From positions 1,612,001 through 1,676,000 of the forward strand of contig NZ_AP022620.1 in NCBI RefSeq assembly GCF_010731855.1: a stretch of 64,000 nt of DNA, given 5' to 3'. Below the pieces are notes generated by a model. It saw only the letters and a program-made list of their open reading frames with translations, ran no database searches and was not told the origin of the DNA. Of the stretch, positions 42,715-51,512 are shown in pieces; position 1 is the first letter of the stretch, and each line of letters starts with the position of its first letter. Made by a program: the position numbers and the translations under genes. This DNA comes from Mycolicibacterium anyangense (lineage in GTDB: Bacteria; Actinomycetota; Actinomycetes; Mycobacteriales; Mycobacteriaceae).

Positions 42715-43333
42715 GGCCGTCGTCGAGGTAGGCCACAATGGCGTTGGTCAGCGCCCGGCGAGCCTCGTCGAGGTCGGCGTAGGTGCCCAGCTGTTTCTCC
42801 GAGGCGATGCCGCGCATCGCGCCGGGAATCAGGGTGGCGACCTCACGCACCCGCTGCGGGTCGACATGCAGATCGGCAAATGCCTTTTGGCAGGTCTCCA
42901 GCCAGCTTTGCCGCCAGGAGATCAGCTCGGCAGCGGTCTGCGGGTACAGGCGTTCCAATTCGGTGTTCGCACTGGGCAATACGGCACGCAGATTCTCGAT
43001 CGCGCGCGAGTCGCGGTTGGTCAACCCTGCATAGAGCGTGTCGATGATCCGAGACACCCGCTCGCGCAGACTCGCCGGGCGGTCGGGCGGGGTGAAGATG
43101 TTGGCCCGCCGGTCCGCGGTGTGGCGCAGCACCGCGGCCCAAAATCCGTCGGTGTCACCGAACTGGTACTGGACGGTGCCCCACGTCGCGCCGATCTCCT
43201 TGGCGATGCGGTTGGCCGACACCGCGCTCGGGTCCCCGGACGCCAACGCGGTCAAGGCCGCCTCGAGCAGGTTCTCGCGCGTGGCCGAACCCCGCCGGTT
43301 CGGCCTTCGTCGCGCGCTGTCCGCTTCCGCCAC
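42701..43333 (-). CDS. TetR-family regulator, divergent from a Rieske oxygenase
   Basis: Regulator of 210 residues. The helix-turn-helix spans about 17-62: R-E-N-L-L-E-A-A-L-T-A-L, then R-I-A-K-E-I-G-A-T-W-G-T-V-Q-Y-Q-F. The ligand domain is not typed. It is divergent from the Rieske gene with 66 bases between starts. That spacer holds the short dyad TTCAT-n10-ATGAA at 43360-43379, a possible operator. By position it probably controls the oxygenase and the coupled DapB-fold gene. Confidence 0.88.
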   Translation of the reverse strand: MAEADSARRRPNRRGSATRENLLEAALTALASGDPSAVSANRIAKEIGATWGTVQYQFGDTDGFWAAVLRHTADRRANIFTPPDRPASLRERVSRIIDTLYAGLTNRDSRAIENLRAVLPSANTELERLYPQTAAELISWRQSWLETCQKAFADLHVDPQRVREVATLIPGAMRGIASEKQLGTYADLDEARRALTNAIVAYLDDGRDLP

Positions 43334-43399
43334 CCCTGGATGGTAGCGGCCCCGGGAGTTTCATTGACACCTCTATGAACGATTCCTAGACTCGCCGAC

Positions 43400-44416
43400 A
43401 TGCCCAAGCCAGCCCTGCCGATGAAGCCGACCGGTTGGTTTCAGGTCGCCTGGTCCGATGAGATCAACGTGGGCGAGGTACACCGGATGACCTACTTCGA
43501 CCTCGACATGGTCGCCTGGCGTGCGCAATCGGGGACGGTGAGCGTGATGGACGCCTACTGTGAACACCTCGGCGCTCACCTCGGCCATGGCGGCACGGTG
43601 GTCGGCGAGGTCATCCAATGCCCGTTCCACGGTTGGCAGTGGAACAGCGAGGGCCGCAACGTCTGTATCCCCTATGAGGACCGGCCCAACCGCGGGCGGC
43701 GCATCCGCACCTATCCGGTGGTCGAGCGCAACTCCTCGATCTACATCTGGCACGACACCGAAGGCCGCGAACCCTACTTCGACGTTCCGGATATCTTCGC
43801 CGACTTCCACGATGGTCGTAGCGCCGCCGACTACTACCCGCAGGCCCGGCTGTTTCGAACCCGGCTGCAGATCCACCCGCAGTACGTCCTCGAGAACGGG
43901 GTGGACTTCGCCCATTTCAAGTACGTGCACCAAACGCCGATCGTGCCGCTGTTCACCCGCCACGACTTCGACACCCCGGTCTCCTACGTCGATTTCACCA
44001 TCACGTTCGAGGGCGACGAGGGCCAGATCATCGATGACGTGAACAGCGGTGTAGAAGCCATCAACGGTGGGCTCGGCGTAGCGGTGACCAAGAGTTGGGG
44101 CATGGTCGACAACCGCACGATCTCGGCGATCACCCCGGTCGACGACTACACCTCCGACATCCGGTTCGTGGTCTACATCGGCCGGGTCCCCGGCGATGAG
44201 AGCGAGAAGGCGCAGCGCAAAGCTCAGGAGTTCGCCCAGATGGTGATCGACCAGTTCGCCGCGGACATCGAGATCTGGCAGCACCAGCGCTACACCCTGC
44301 GCCCGGCACTGGCGACGTCGGAATACGACGGATTCACGGCGTTCCGCACGTGGGCCAACCAGTTCTATCCCGATAGTCCAGCTCAACTGCATCCCGCTGC
44401 GGCGCAACACGATTGA
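43400..44416 (+). CDS. Rieske non-haem iron oxygenase (KshA-like)
   Basis: Oxygenase component of 338 residues. The Rieske 2Fe-2S ligands are complete: Cys54-x-His56 (Y-C-E-H) and Cys74-x2-His77 (Q-C-P-F-H-G-W). The catalytic iron ligands are in N-G-V-D-F-A-H-F-K-Y-V-H near residue 175 and D-I-E-I-W-Q-H near 292. The overall layout matches 3-ketosteroid 9-alpha-hydroxylase oxygenase (KshA) and related mycobacterial proteins. A separate reductase is required and is not encoded here. The substrate may be a steroid or another ring compound. The next gene follows after 11 bases. Confidence 0.9.
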   Translation: MPKPALPMKPTGWFQVAWSDEINVGEVHRMTYFDLDMVAWRAQSGTVSVMDAYCEHLGAHLGHGGTVVGEVIQCPFHGWQWNSEGRNVCIPYEDRPNRGRRIRTYPVVERNSSIYIWHDTEGREPYFDVPDIFADFHDGRSAADYYPQARLFRTRLQIHPQYVLENGVDFAHFKYVHQTPIVPLFTRHDFDTPVSYVDFTITFEGDEGQIIDDVNSGVEAINGGLGVAVTKSWGMVDNRTISAITPVDDYTSDIRFVVYIGRVPGDESEKAQRKAQEFAQMVIDQFAADIEIWQHQRYTLRPALATSEYDGFTAFRTWANQFYPDSPAQLHPAAAQHD

Positions 44417-44427
44417 GGAGACCATCC

Positions 44428-45513
44428 ATGTCTGTCACCACACCGGTCCGGGTCTTCCAGGTAGCCACCGGCAATGTCGGCTCCGAGATGATCAAGCGCA
44501 TGGCGCACCGCCCCGACCTGCAACTGGTCGGCCTGCACTGCTACACCCCGGACAAGATCGGCCGCGACGCCGGCGAGATCGTCGGCATCGGCCCGATCGG
44601 CGTCACCGCAACGGGATCGATCGAGGAGATCATCGCCGCCAAACCTGACGTGCTGACCTTCCACGGCGTCTTCCCCGACGAGGACCTCTATCTAGCGGTC
44701 CTCGAGGTCGGGATCAACATCGTCACCACGGCCGACTGGATCACCGGCTGGCATCGGGACCGCAACCATCCGCACCACTCCGGTAAGCCGGTGACCCAAC
44801 TGCTCCAAGAGGCTTGCGAGAAGGGCAACTCCACCTTTTACGGCACCGGCATGAACCCCGGTGTCAACCAGATCCTCGGGGTGGTCTGCTCGGCCGACGT
44901 CGCCGAGATCGAGAACGTGACCACCATCGAGTCGGTCGACGTGTCCTGCCATCACTCGAAGGACACCTGGATCGAGGTGGGATACGGCCTGCCCGTGGAC
45001 GATCCGAGCATTCCAGGCAAGCTGGAGAAGTACACCCGCGTCTTCGCCGACAGCGTGCTGATGATGGCGGACTGCTTCGACCTGCAACTCGACGAAGTGA
45101 CGTTCAGCTACGAACTCGGCGCCTGCACCAAGGACGTCGACCTGGGCTGGTATGTGCTGCCCAAGGGATCGCTCGGCGGCAACTACATCAAGTACCAGGG
45201 CATCGTCGACGGCGTCCCGCGCGTCGAGACCCACCTCGAGTGGCAGATGACGCCGCACACCGACCCGAGTTGGGACATCAAGGGCTGCTACATCACCCAG
45301 ATCAAGGGCGATCCCTGCATCTACAACAAACATATGATCTTCCCCAAGCCCGGCGTCGACCTGTCCGATCCGGACTCGTTCGCCTCCATCGGGATGACGG
45401 TCACCGGCCTGCCTGCACTCAACGCCATCGCCTCGGTGGTGGCGGCTCCGCCCGGGCTGCTCACCAGCGCAGACCTACCCCTGCGCGGTTTTGCGGGTCG
45501 ATTCAAGAAATAG
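44428..45513 (+). CDS. NAD(P)-binding dehydrogenase of the DapB / diaminopentanoate-dehydrogenase type
   Basis: Protein of 361 residues. The N-terminal Rossmann fold opens with V-F-Q-V-A-T-G-N-V-G-S-E. The C-terminal part has the dihydrodipicolinate-reductase-like layout (F-Y-G-T-G-M-N-P-G near 145) shared with 2,4-diaminopentanoate dehydrogenase. In mycobacteria such proteins often sit beside Rieske oxygenases and are thought to act in steroid or aromatic catabolism, without a known reaction. GAGGAG lies 7 bases before the ATG at 44428. It is co-transcribed with the oxygenase. Confidence 0.87.
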   Translation: MSVTTPVRVFQVATGNVGSEMIKRMAHRPDLQLVGLHCYTPDKIGRDAGEIVGIGPIGVTATGSIEEIIAAKPDVLTFHGVFPDEDLYLAVLEVGINIVTTADWITGWHRDRNHPHHSGKPVTQLLQEACEKGNSTFYGTGMNPGVNQILGVVCSADVAEIENVTTIESVDVSCHHSKDTWIEVGYGLPVDDPSIPGKLEKYTRVFADSVLMMADCFDLQLDEVTFSYELGACTKDVDLGWYVLPKGSLGGNYIKYQGIVDGVPRVETHLEWQMTPHTDPSWDIKGCYITQIKGDPCIYNKHMIFPKPGVDLSDPDSFASIGMTVTGLPALNAIASVVAAPPGLLTSADLPLRGFAGRFKK

Positions 45514-45593
45514 CTCCGCCGGCCCGGCGCCTCCCGGGTTGCCGAGAGCGAACGGCAACGCCCAACGGCATCGGCGCGAACCCGGTTGGGTGA

Positions 45594-45761
45594 ACAGCGA
45601 ATGAAAGCGCTGTTCAGGGGCTGTCGCGCTGTCGTCGGGGGCGTCCCGAGGCTGGCACCGGCGAGAGCCGGGGTACCGAGTTGGTCGCCGCCGGCGAGCT
45701 CGATGTCCGCATCGCCAGCGACGGCGGGGTCCCGTTGACCGCCGTAGCAGGACAACCCTAG
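45594..45761 (+). other. Open frame without start codon in intergenic region (possible gene remnant)
   Basis: Between the DapB-type gene and the permease, 291 bases hold no intact gene. One frame of 55 codons ends T-E-L-V-A-A-G-E-L-D-V-R-I-A-S-D-G-G and is bounded by stops, with no ATG, GTG or TTG. Its codon use looks coding-like. I cannot name a family; chance is a fair alternative. Confidence 0.25.
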
Positions 45762-45804
45762 AAGGTGACGGTGAAACCGTGCGCGGGCTCTTAGAGTACG
45801 TGAC

Positions 45805-47211
45805 GTGAATCGTCTCGACCGCTTCTTCGAGGTGTCGGCCAGAGGGTCGACGGTAGGTGCAGAAGTCCGTGGCGGAGTCGTCACGTTCATCGCGATGGCC
45901 TACATCATCGTGCTGAATCCGATCATCCTGGCGGGCGCGCCTGACGTCACCGGGCACAAGCTGGAATTCGGTCAGGTGTCGGCCACCACTGCGCTGGCCG
46001 CCGGGGTCATGACCATCGTCTTCGGAGTGGTGGCCCGTCTGCCGTTCTCGTTCGCGGCCGGGCTGGGCATCAACTCCTTCCTGGCAACGACTGTGGTGGG
46101 CACCCTGAGCTGGCCCGAGGCCATGGGTCTGGTGGTGATCAACGGGCTGATCATCGTGGTGCTCGCCGCCACCGGATTGCGGCGGATGGTCTTCGACGCC
46201 GTCCCGATGCAACTGAAGCTGGCGATCACCGCGGGCATCGGTCTGTTCATCTTGTTCATTGGGCTCGTCGACTCGGGCTTCATCCAGTCGACCGGATTGC
46301 CCTCTCCCCCAGTCGGTCTGGGCAGCGGTGGCCATGGATCCATCAGCACTGTCCCGACGCTGGTGTTCATCTTCACCCTCTTTCTCACCGGGGTCCTGGT
46401 GGTGCGACGGGTCCGCGGGGGCATCCTCATCGGCTTGGTGATCGGCACGGCGCTCGCCATGGCCATCGAGGCCATCTGGCATCTGGGACCGGCGGTGAAG
46501 AATCCGGGCGGATGGTCATTGTCGGTGCCAACGCTGTCCGGCTCGCCCTTCGCTGTGCCGGACCTGTCATTGGTGGGGGCGTTCAGTTTCGAAAGCTTCA
46601 GCCGCATCGGGGTTCTGGCGGCCACCATGCTGGTGTTCACCTTGGTGTTCGCCAACTTCTTCGACGCCATGGGCACCTTCACCGGCCTGTCCCGCGAAGC
46701 CGGTGTCGCCGACGCGCAGGGCAATTTCCCGCGGCTGCGCTCGGCACTGATCGTCGAGGGTGCCGGCGCCATGGTCGGCGGCGGCGTCTCGGCATCGTCG
46801 AACACCGTGTTCATCGAGTCCGGTGCCGGCATCGAAGAGGGCGCCCGCACCGGGCTGGCCAACCTCGTCACCGGTGCGCTGTTCCTGGCCGCCATGTTCG
46901 TCTCGCCGCTGGCCTCGATCGTGCCCAGCGAGGTTGCCGCGGCCGCACTGGTGATCGTCGGCACGATGATGTTCTCCCAACTGCGCCATGTCGACGTCTC
47001 GGAGTTCTCCGTCGCGCTGCCGGTGGTGCTGACCGTGGCGGTGATGCCGTTCAGCTACTCGATCGCCAACGGCATCGGTGTCGGCTTCATCAGCTGGGTC
47101 GTGGTGCGGTCAGCAGCAGGCAAGGCGCGCGAGATCAGCCCGCTGCTGTGGATCGTGGCGGCCGGGTTCGTGGTGTACTTCGCCCGCGACTGGATCCAGT
47201 CCGTGATCTGA
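45805..47211 (+). CDS. NCS2/AzgA-like purine permease
   Basis: Membrane transporter of 468 residues with 12-14 helices of the AzgA branch of nucleobase:cation symporters, which take up hypoxanthine, guanine or adenine. Typical blocks are G-G-V-V-T-F-I-A-M-A-Y-I near the start, A-G-L-G-I-N-S-F-L near 76, F-D-A-M-G-T-F-T-G near 288 and E-S-G-A-G-I-E-E-G-A-R-T-G-L near 337. The start is GTG. With the ureide operon elsewhere in the window it would give the cell two routes to purine nitrogen, but they are 23 kb apart and not co-regulated by any feature I can see. Confidence 0.92.
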   Translation: MNRLDRFFEVSARGSTVGAEVRGGVVTFIAMAYIIVLNPIILAGAPDVTGHKLEFGQVSATTALAAGVMTIVFGVVARLPFSFAAGLGINSFLATTVVGTLSWPEAMGLVVINGLIIVVLAATGLRRMVFDAVPMQLKLAITAGIGLFILFIGLVDSGFIQSTGLPSPPVGLGSGGHGSISTVPTLVFIFTLFLTGVLVVRRVRGGILIGLVIGTALAMAIEAIWHLGPAVKNPGGWSLSVPTLSGSPFAVPDLSLVGAFSFESFSRIGVLAATMLVFTLVFANFFDAMGTFTGLSREAGVADAQGNFPRLRSALIVEGAGAMVGGGVSASSNTVFIESGAGIEEGARTGLANLVTGALFLAAMFVSPLASIVPSEVAAAALVIVGTMMFSQLRHVDVSEFSVALPVVLTVAVMPFSYSIANGIGVGFISWVVVRSAAGKAREISPLLWIVAAGFVVYFARDWIQSVI

Positions 47212-47286
47212 AGCCCTGCCTGCCGATGTCCTAGCATGTGCTCGGCGGCGCCGGTGCCGCCCGGGGACGGGGAGGAAGGTCGAACC

Positions 47287-47976
47287 ATGCGCACGTTGAC
47301 CCTTGCCACACTGGTGGCCGCTGCCACGGTGGCGGCCTGCCCGGGGATCGCCTCGGCCGCGCCGAAGAACTACTGCGCCGATCTGAAGGGCATCGACACC
47401 GGTCAGAGCTGCCAGATCCAGGTCAGCGATCCCGGCTATGACGTCAGCATCAGCTTTCCCAGCAGCTACCCGGACACCAAGTCGATCGCCGATTACATCA
47501 GCCAGACCCGCGACGCCTTCCTCACCGTCGCCAAGTCCTCGACCCCGCACGACCTGCCCTACGCCCTGGACATCACGGCGAAGACCTACGATTCGTCGAT
47601 CCCGCCGCGCGGCAGCCAGGCGGTGGTGCTGCAGACCTACCAGAACACCGGCGGGGCGCACCCGGTGACGTCCTACCAGTCGTTCAACTGGGATCAGACC
47701 TACCGCAAGCCGATCACCTGGGACAACCTGTGGCAGCCCACCGCCGATCCGCTGCCCGTGATCTACCCGATCGTTCAGGCCGACCTGCAGAAGCAGACTG
47801 GCCAGCAGGTGGTGATCCCGGCCAGCGCGGGCCTCGACCCCGCCAACTACCAGAACTTCGCGATCACCAATGACGGGGTCATCTTCTTCTTCGGCCAGGG
47901 CACACTGCTGCCCGACGCCGCCGGACCGCTCCAGGTGCTGGTGCCTCGCTCGGCGATCGACCCCATGCTGGCCTAA
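47287..47976 (+). CDS. mpt64: MPT64 orthologue, secreted DUF3298/RsiV-like protein
   Basis: Secreted protein of 229 residues; M. tuberculosis MPT64 (Rv1980c) has 228. A signal peptide ends around A-S-A-A-P-K. The mature part matches MPT64 in blocks such as C-A-D-L-K-G-I-D-T-G, I-P-P-R-G-S-Q-A-V-V-L, Q-T-Y-R-K-P-I-T-W and the end [12 protein letters not shown]. The fold has no known enzymatic role; MPT64 is an immunogenic secreted protein. The ATG at 47287 was chosen by the signal peptide. The stop overlaps that of the convergent methyltransferase gene by four bases. Confidence 0.95.
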   Translation: MRTLTLATLVAAATVAACPGIASAAPKNYCADLKGIDTGQSCQIQVSDPGYDVSISFPSSYPDTKSIADYISQTRDAFLTVAKSSTPHDLPYALDITAKTYDSSIPPRGSQAVVLQTYQNTGGAHPVTSYQSFNWDQTYRKPITWDNLWQPTADPLPVIYPIVQADLQKQTGQQVVIPASAGLDPANYQNFAITNDGVIFFFGQGTLLPDAAGPLQVLVPRSAIDPMLA

Positions 47977-48818
47977 CGGGTCATGCAGGCGACAGCGCTG
48001 AGCACCTTGGTACCCGGCCGGCGCGGGTCGGGCTGCGGTAGCCGGGCGACCAGCCGCATCAGCCTGGGCAGTCGCCGGTAGCGGTAGGCCGCGGTCAGCA
48101 CCGATTCCACGCTGACCGTCGTCCACCCGAGTTCCTCGAAAAAGGCCAGGCCGTTGTCGGGGGCGAAGGTGAACGGGGCGTTGCGCAGCAGACCGTCAGC
48201 CTTGTGGTTCATCGTCTTACGCAGGCCTGGTGAGGCGAAATCGAATACCCACCAAGCGATTTCAGGCCGGGAGAAGGCAGCAGACAGTCCGGTGACGTCC
48301 GCGGCGGACAGATACATCAGCAGGCCCTCGGTCAGCACGAAGGCTTTGCCGGCACCCGCGAGCGCCTCGTCGAGGAACCGGTCGCGCGCTATCGGGTCGG
48401 CCAGGTCCACGGCATGCCGTGTGAGGCGGCAGCGCGGTGTCTGGTCGGCCAGCACCCGGTTCTTCTCGGCGACCAGCGCCGGGAGGTCGGCCTCCACCCA
48501 CACCAGATCGGCCGGCAGATCCAGCCGGTAGGGCCGGGTGTCCAGGCCGGCCGCCAGGTTGAGGACGCGGTCGCAGCCCGCCTCGATGGCACCGGTGATC
48601 AGGTCGTCGATGAGCTTGGTACGCGCCACCAACCACCAACCGTCGCGGATCCGGCGCGGGGCGGCTGCGACGATGGCGCGGCCCTGTTCCCCAGCCAGCA
48701 AATCAGCAAGGTCGTCGTGGAACAGGGCATCGGGGCGGGTCGATTCCCGGGCTCGGTACACCGCAACCCAGCGTGCGGTGTCCGAAACGCCGGAGACCAC
48801 TGCGTCCATCTCGCTCAC
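47973..48818 (-). CDS. SAM-dependent methyltransferase (leucine carboxyl methyltransferase-like)
   Basis: Protein of about 281 residues of the family expanded in mycobacteria and related to PPM1/leucine carboxyl methyltransferase. Characteristic blocks are V-Y-R-A-R-E-S-x-R-P-D-A-L-F near the N-terminus, the SAM motif [13 protein letters not shown] near residue 85 and [10 protein letters not shown] near 160. Substrates of these proteins are unknown. The start is set at GTG 48818; ATG 48809 is possible. Confidence 0.9.
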   Translation of the reverse strand: MSEMDAVVSGVSDTARWVAVYRARESTRPDALFHDDLADLLAGEQGRAIVAAAPRRIRDGWWLVARTKLIDDLITGAIEAGCDRVLNLAAGLDTRPYRLDLPADLVWVEADLPALVAEKNRVLADQTPRCRLTRHAVDLADPIARDRFLDEALAGAGKAFVLTEGLLMYLSAADVTGLSAAFSRPEIAWWVFDFASPGLRKTMNHKADGLLRNAPFTFAPDNGLAFFEELGWTTVSVESVLTAAYRYRRLPRLMRLVARLPQPDPRRPGTKVLSAVACMTR

Positions 48819-48890
48819 CGGACCAGTGTGGCAGAACACTCTGGCAATATCGCCCGCGCTGACGGGCCATCGGGGCCTAACCTCAGCGGC

Positions 48891-50222
48891 ATGATCGGGC
48901 TGACCAGACGTGACTTCCTCTGCGGCGCGGGCGGGTTGGCGGCCACCGCCGCCCTAGCGGCCTGCGGAGCCGACGGATCCGCGCCCACCGAACATGTCGT
49001 GGTGATCGGTGCGGGCATGGCCGGCCTGGCCGCCGCACGGACACTGGCCGACGCCGGAATACGGGTGACGGTCCTGGAAGCCCGCGATCGCATCGGCGGC
49101 CGGATCTGGACCGATACCTCGCTGGGTGTGCCCATCGACCTCGGTGCAGCGTGGATTCACGGTACCCAGGGCAATCCCCTTGTCGCCCTTGCCCAGAAGG
49201 CAGGCGCGACAACCGCGCAGACCGACTGGGACGACCTCATGCTGTTCGACGGACACAACGAGGTGGCAGCGGCGACCGTCGAGAAGTCCGCCGCGACATG
49301 GGAAACGGCGCTGGACAAGGTCGACTCGCTCACCACCGACGCGGCGCCGACCGCGTCACTCGAGAGCGCCCTGGCCCGCGTCACCGATATCGACGATCCG
49401 CTGACCGCCTGGCGGGTGGCCACCGACATCGCCGCCGAGTACGCCGCCGACCCCGAGCAACTCTCACTGAAGTGGTTCGGCGCCGAAGGCCAGTTCGACG
49501 GGCCCGACCTGATCCTGCCCAAGGGTTACCAACAGCTGGCACACCATCTGGCCGACGGCCTGACCATCCAGCTGGACACCGAGGTCACCCGCGTCACCGA
49601 CGACGGATCCCGGGTGCGCCTGGACACCTCACGCGGCGTGCTCAGTGGCGACCGGGTGATCGTCACCGTCCCGTTGGGAGTGCTCAAGGCCGGCACCATC
49701 ACTTTCGACCCCGCCCTCCCGGCAGCCAAACGCACCGCGATCGACCGCCTGGGCGTCGGCGTGCTCGACAAGGTGGTCCTGAGCTTCGCGGAGCCGTTTT
49801 GGTCCCGGTCAGTGAATGTGATCGGCCTGGCCGGCGCCGACCAGCCGCTGCCGGTTCTGGTCAACGGGCTGACCTTCGGGGCTGGCCCGGTGTTGGTGGG
49901 TTTGCGTGGCGGCTCGGCTGCCCGCAGCGGTGAGGGGTTGTCCGACGAGCAGAACGTCGAGCAGGTTCGTGCCGCGTTGAATGCGCCTGCGGTGACGGGG
50001 TCGCTGGTGACGCGGTGGGGCGCCGATCGGTATGCCCGCGGCTCGTACAGCTTTCTCGCGGTCGGTTCCAGCCCGACAGACCAGAACGCATTGGGTGAAC
50101 CCGCATCCGAACGGCTGCTGTTCGCCGGTGAAGCCACCTACCCGGAGCATTTCGCCACCGTTCACGGGGCCTATGTGAGCGGCCTGCGCGAGGCACACCG
50201 AATCCTGGGCATGACCCGATAA
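48891..50222 (+). CDS. Flavin amine oxidase (polyamine/monoamine oxidase-like), exported
   Basis: FAD oxidase of 443 residues. The N-terminus [14 protein letters not shown] is a twin-arginine signal and ends in L-A-A-C, which could be a lipoprotein cleavage site, so export as a folded, possibly lipid-anchored enzyme is likely. The FAD fold [11 protein letters not shown] follows near residue 37, then R-I-G-G-R near 66. The C-terminal flavin-closing region is L-L-F-A-G-E-A-T near 410. The substrate is unknown. It starts 72 bases from the divergent methyltransferase gene; a phosphatase gene follows after 12 bases. Confidence 0.9.
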   Translation: MIGLTRRDFLCGAGGLAATAALAACGADGSAPTEHVVVIGAGMAGLAAARTLADAGIRVTVLEARDRIGGRIWTDTSLGVPIDLGAAWIHGTQGNPLVALAQKAGATTAQTDWDDLMLFDGHNEVAAATVEKSAATWETALDKVDSLTTDAAPTASLESALARVTDIDDPLTAWRVATDIAAEYAADPEQLSLKWFGAEGQFDGPDLILPKGYQQLAHHLADGLTIQLDTEVTRVTDDGSRVRLDTSRGVLSGDRVIVTVPLGVLKAGTITFDPALPAAKRTAIDRLGVGVLDKVVLSFAEPFWSRSVNVIGLAGADQPLPVLVNGLTFGAGPVLVGLRGGSAARSGEGLSDEQNVEQVRAALNAPAVTGSLVTRWGADRYARGSYSFLAVGSSPTDQNALGEPASERLLFAGEATYPEHFATVHGAYVSGLREAHRILGMTR

Positions 50223-50234
50223 CCCGACACGTCG

Positions 50235-51425
50235 GTGCCGTCATCGCCCATGCTGGACACCATGGCCCGTCTGCCCCGCCGCATCGCCTCGGAACTGACC
50301 GCGCCACTGCGCAGCCCACAGGTGGCCGGGGCGGTGGCCGGTATCGAGGGAAAACTCACGGCGCGCCGGCGTGAGCAGAAGATCCAGTCGGGGGCGTTCC
50401 GGGGTGTCCAAGTGATCGTCTACCGCGGATTCGTCGCCGACGATGTAGCCAGGGTCCGGGTTCGGGTGATCGAGACGCCGGAACTGCCCGGCGACAGACG
50501 GATTCCGTACTGGGACGTCGCCCAGGCCAACCTGCGCCGGCATGCCGCACTGCACATCGTCGGCGCCGAGGTCACCCTGCGGATCGGTGCGCACAGCGCC
50601 ACCGAGGTCACCGATGACCACGGCTTCGCCACCTTCGCACTGCCGGTACCGGGCCTTCGCACCGGCTGGCATCAGGCGGTGGCGCAGACCCGGCCGATCG
50701 AGGACGGTGACCCGGTCGCGGGTACCGGATCGGTGGTCAAGCCGTCGCTGCGGGCCGCGTTCCTGGTGATCTCCGATATCGACGACACCATCCTGCTCAC
50801 CGGACTCACCGAAGGCGTGGCGATGGTGACCCGCACGCTGCTGCGCGACGCCGAGCAGCGCCGCGCGATTCCCGGTATGTCTCGGCTGTATCAGGGCCTG
50901 GAGCGCGGTCTGCCGACCCGCTCCGGAAACCGAAGGCCCAAGCCGACGTTCTTCTACGTCTCGACCGGGAGCTGGTCGTTCTATCCGCTGCTGACGCACT
51001 TCGCCCAGCTACGCGGTTTCCCGGCCGGACCGATGTTCCTGACCGACTGGGGTCCGACCGAGCGATACCTGCGACGCAGCGGAGCCGAACACAAACGCAC
51101 CGCCATCCGGCGGCTGTTCGAGGCTTACCCCGGCATGCAGTTCGTGCTGATCGGCGACAGCGGCCAGCGTGATCCGCTGACCTATGAGGAGATGGCCCGC
51201 GATTTCCCGGGCCACGTGAAGCTGGTACTGATCCGCCGGGTCGGCTCGGAGGACGACGAGCGCAACCGCCAGATAGCGCAGCGGGCGGCACGGCTGCGCG
51301 ACGAGGGCATTCCACTGCACCTGGTAGCCGATGCCGCGGAGGCCGCCGCGGTCGCTCATGTCCATGGGTTGTGTGACGACGTCACGTTGCTGGCGGTGCG
51401 CGGTGAGCTGGACAACGACAACTGA
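50235..51425 (+). CDS. App1-like phosphatidate phosphatase (DUF2183)
   Basis: HAD-type phosphatase of 396 residues. The catalytic motif D-x-D-x-T reads S-D-I-D-D-T-I (Asp181, Asp183). It is followed by F-F-Y-V-S-T-G-S-W near 240 and F-V-L-I-G-D-S-G-Q near 300. The N-terminal third is the beta-rich domain typical of App1 homologues. In yeast App1 is a phosphatidate phosphatase; a lipid-phosphate substrate here is likely but unproven. The GTG at 50235 is listed; ATG codons at 50250 and 50262 are plausible starts. Confidence 0.87.
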   Translation: MPSSPMLDTMARLPRRIASELTAPLRSPQVAGAVAGIEGKLTARRREQKIQSGAFRGVQVIVYRGFVADDVARVRVRVIETPELPGDRRIPYWDVAQANLRRHAALHIVGAEVTLRIGAHSATEVTDDHGFATFALPVPGLRTGWHQAVAQTRPIEDGDPVAGTGSVVKPSLRAAFLVISDIDDTILLTGLTEGVAMVTRTLLRDAEQRRAIPGMSRLYQGLERGLPTRSGNRRPKPTFFYVSTGSWSFYPLLTHFAQLRGFPAGPMFLTDWGPTERYLRRSGAEHKRTAIRRLFEAYPGMQFVLIGDSGQRDPLTYEEMARDFPGHVKLVLIRRVGSEDDERNRQIAQRAARLRDEGIPLHLVADAAEAAAVAHVHGLCDDVTLLAVRGELDNDN

Positions 51426-51512
51426 GGCGGGCAAGCGCCGGTCTTGGCGTTTGCTGGACTGCTAGCCTCTGCAGGCGAGCAACCAACGGCATCATTGCCC
51501 GGGAAAGGAAGC

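Noticed and set aside
45514..45804. Purine riboswitch upstream of the NCS2 permease
   Set aside because: No three-helix layout with the conserved loop sequences was found.
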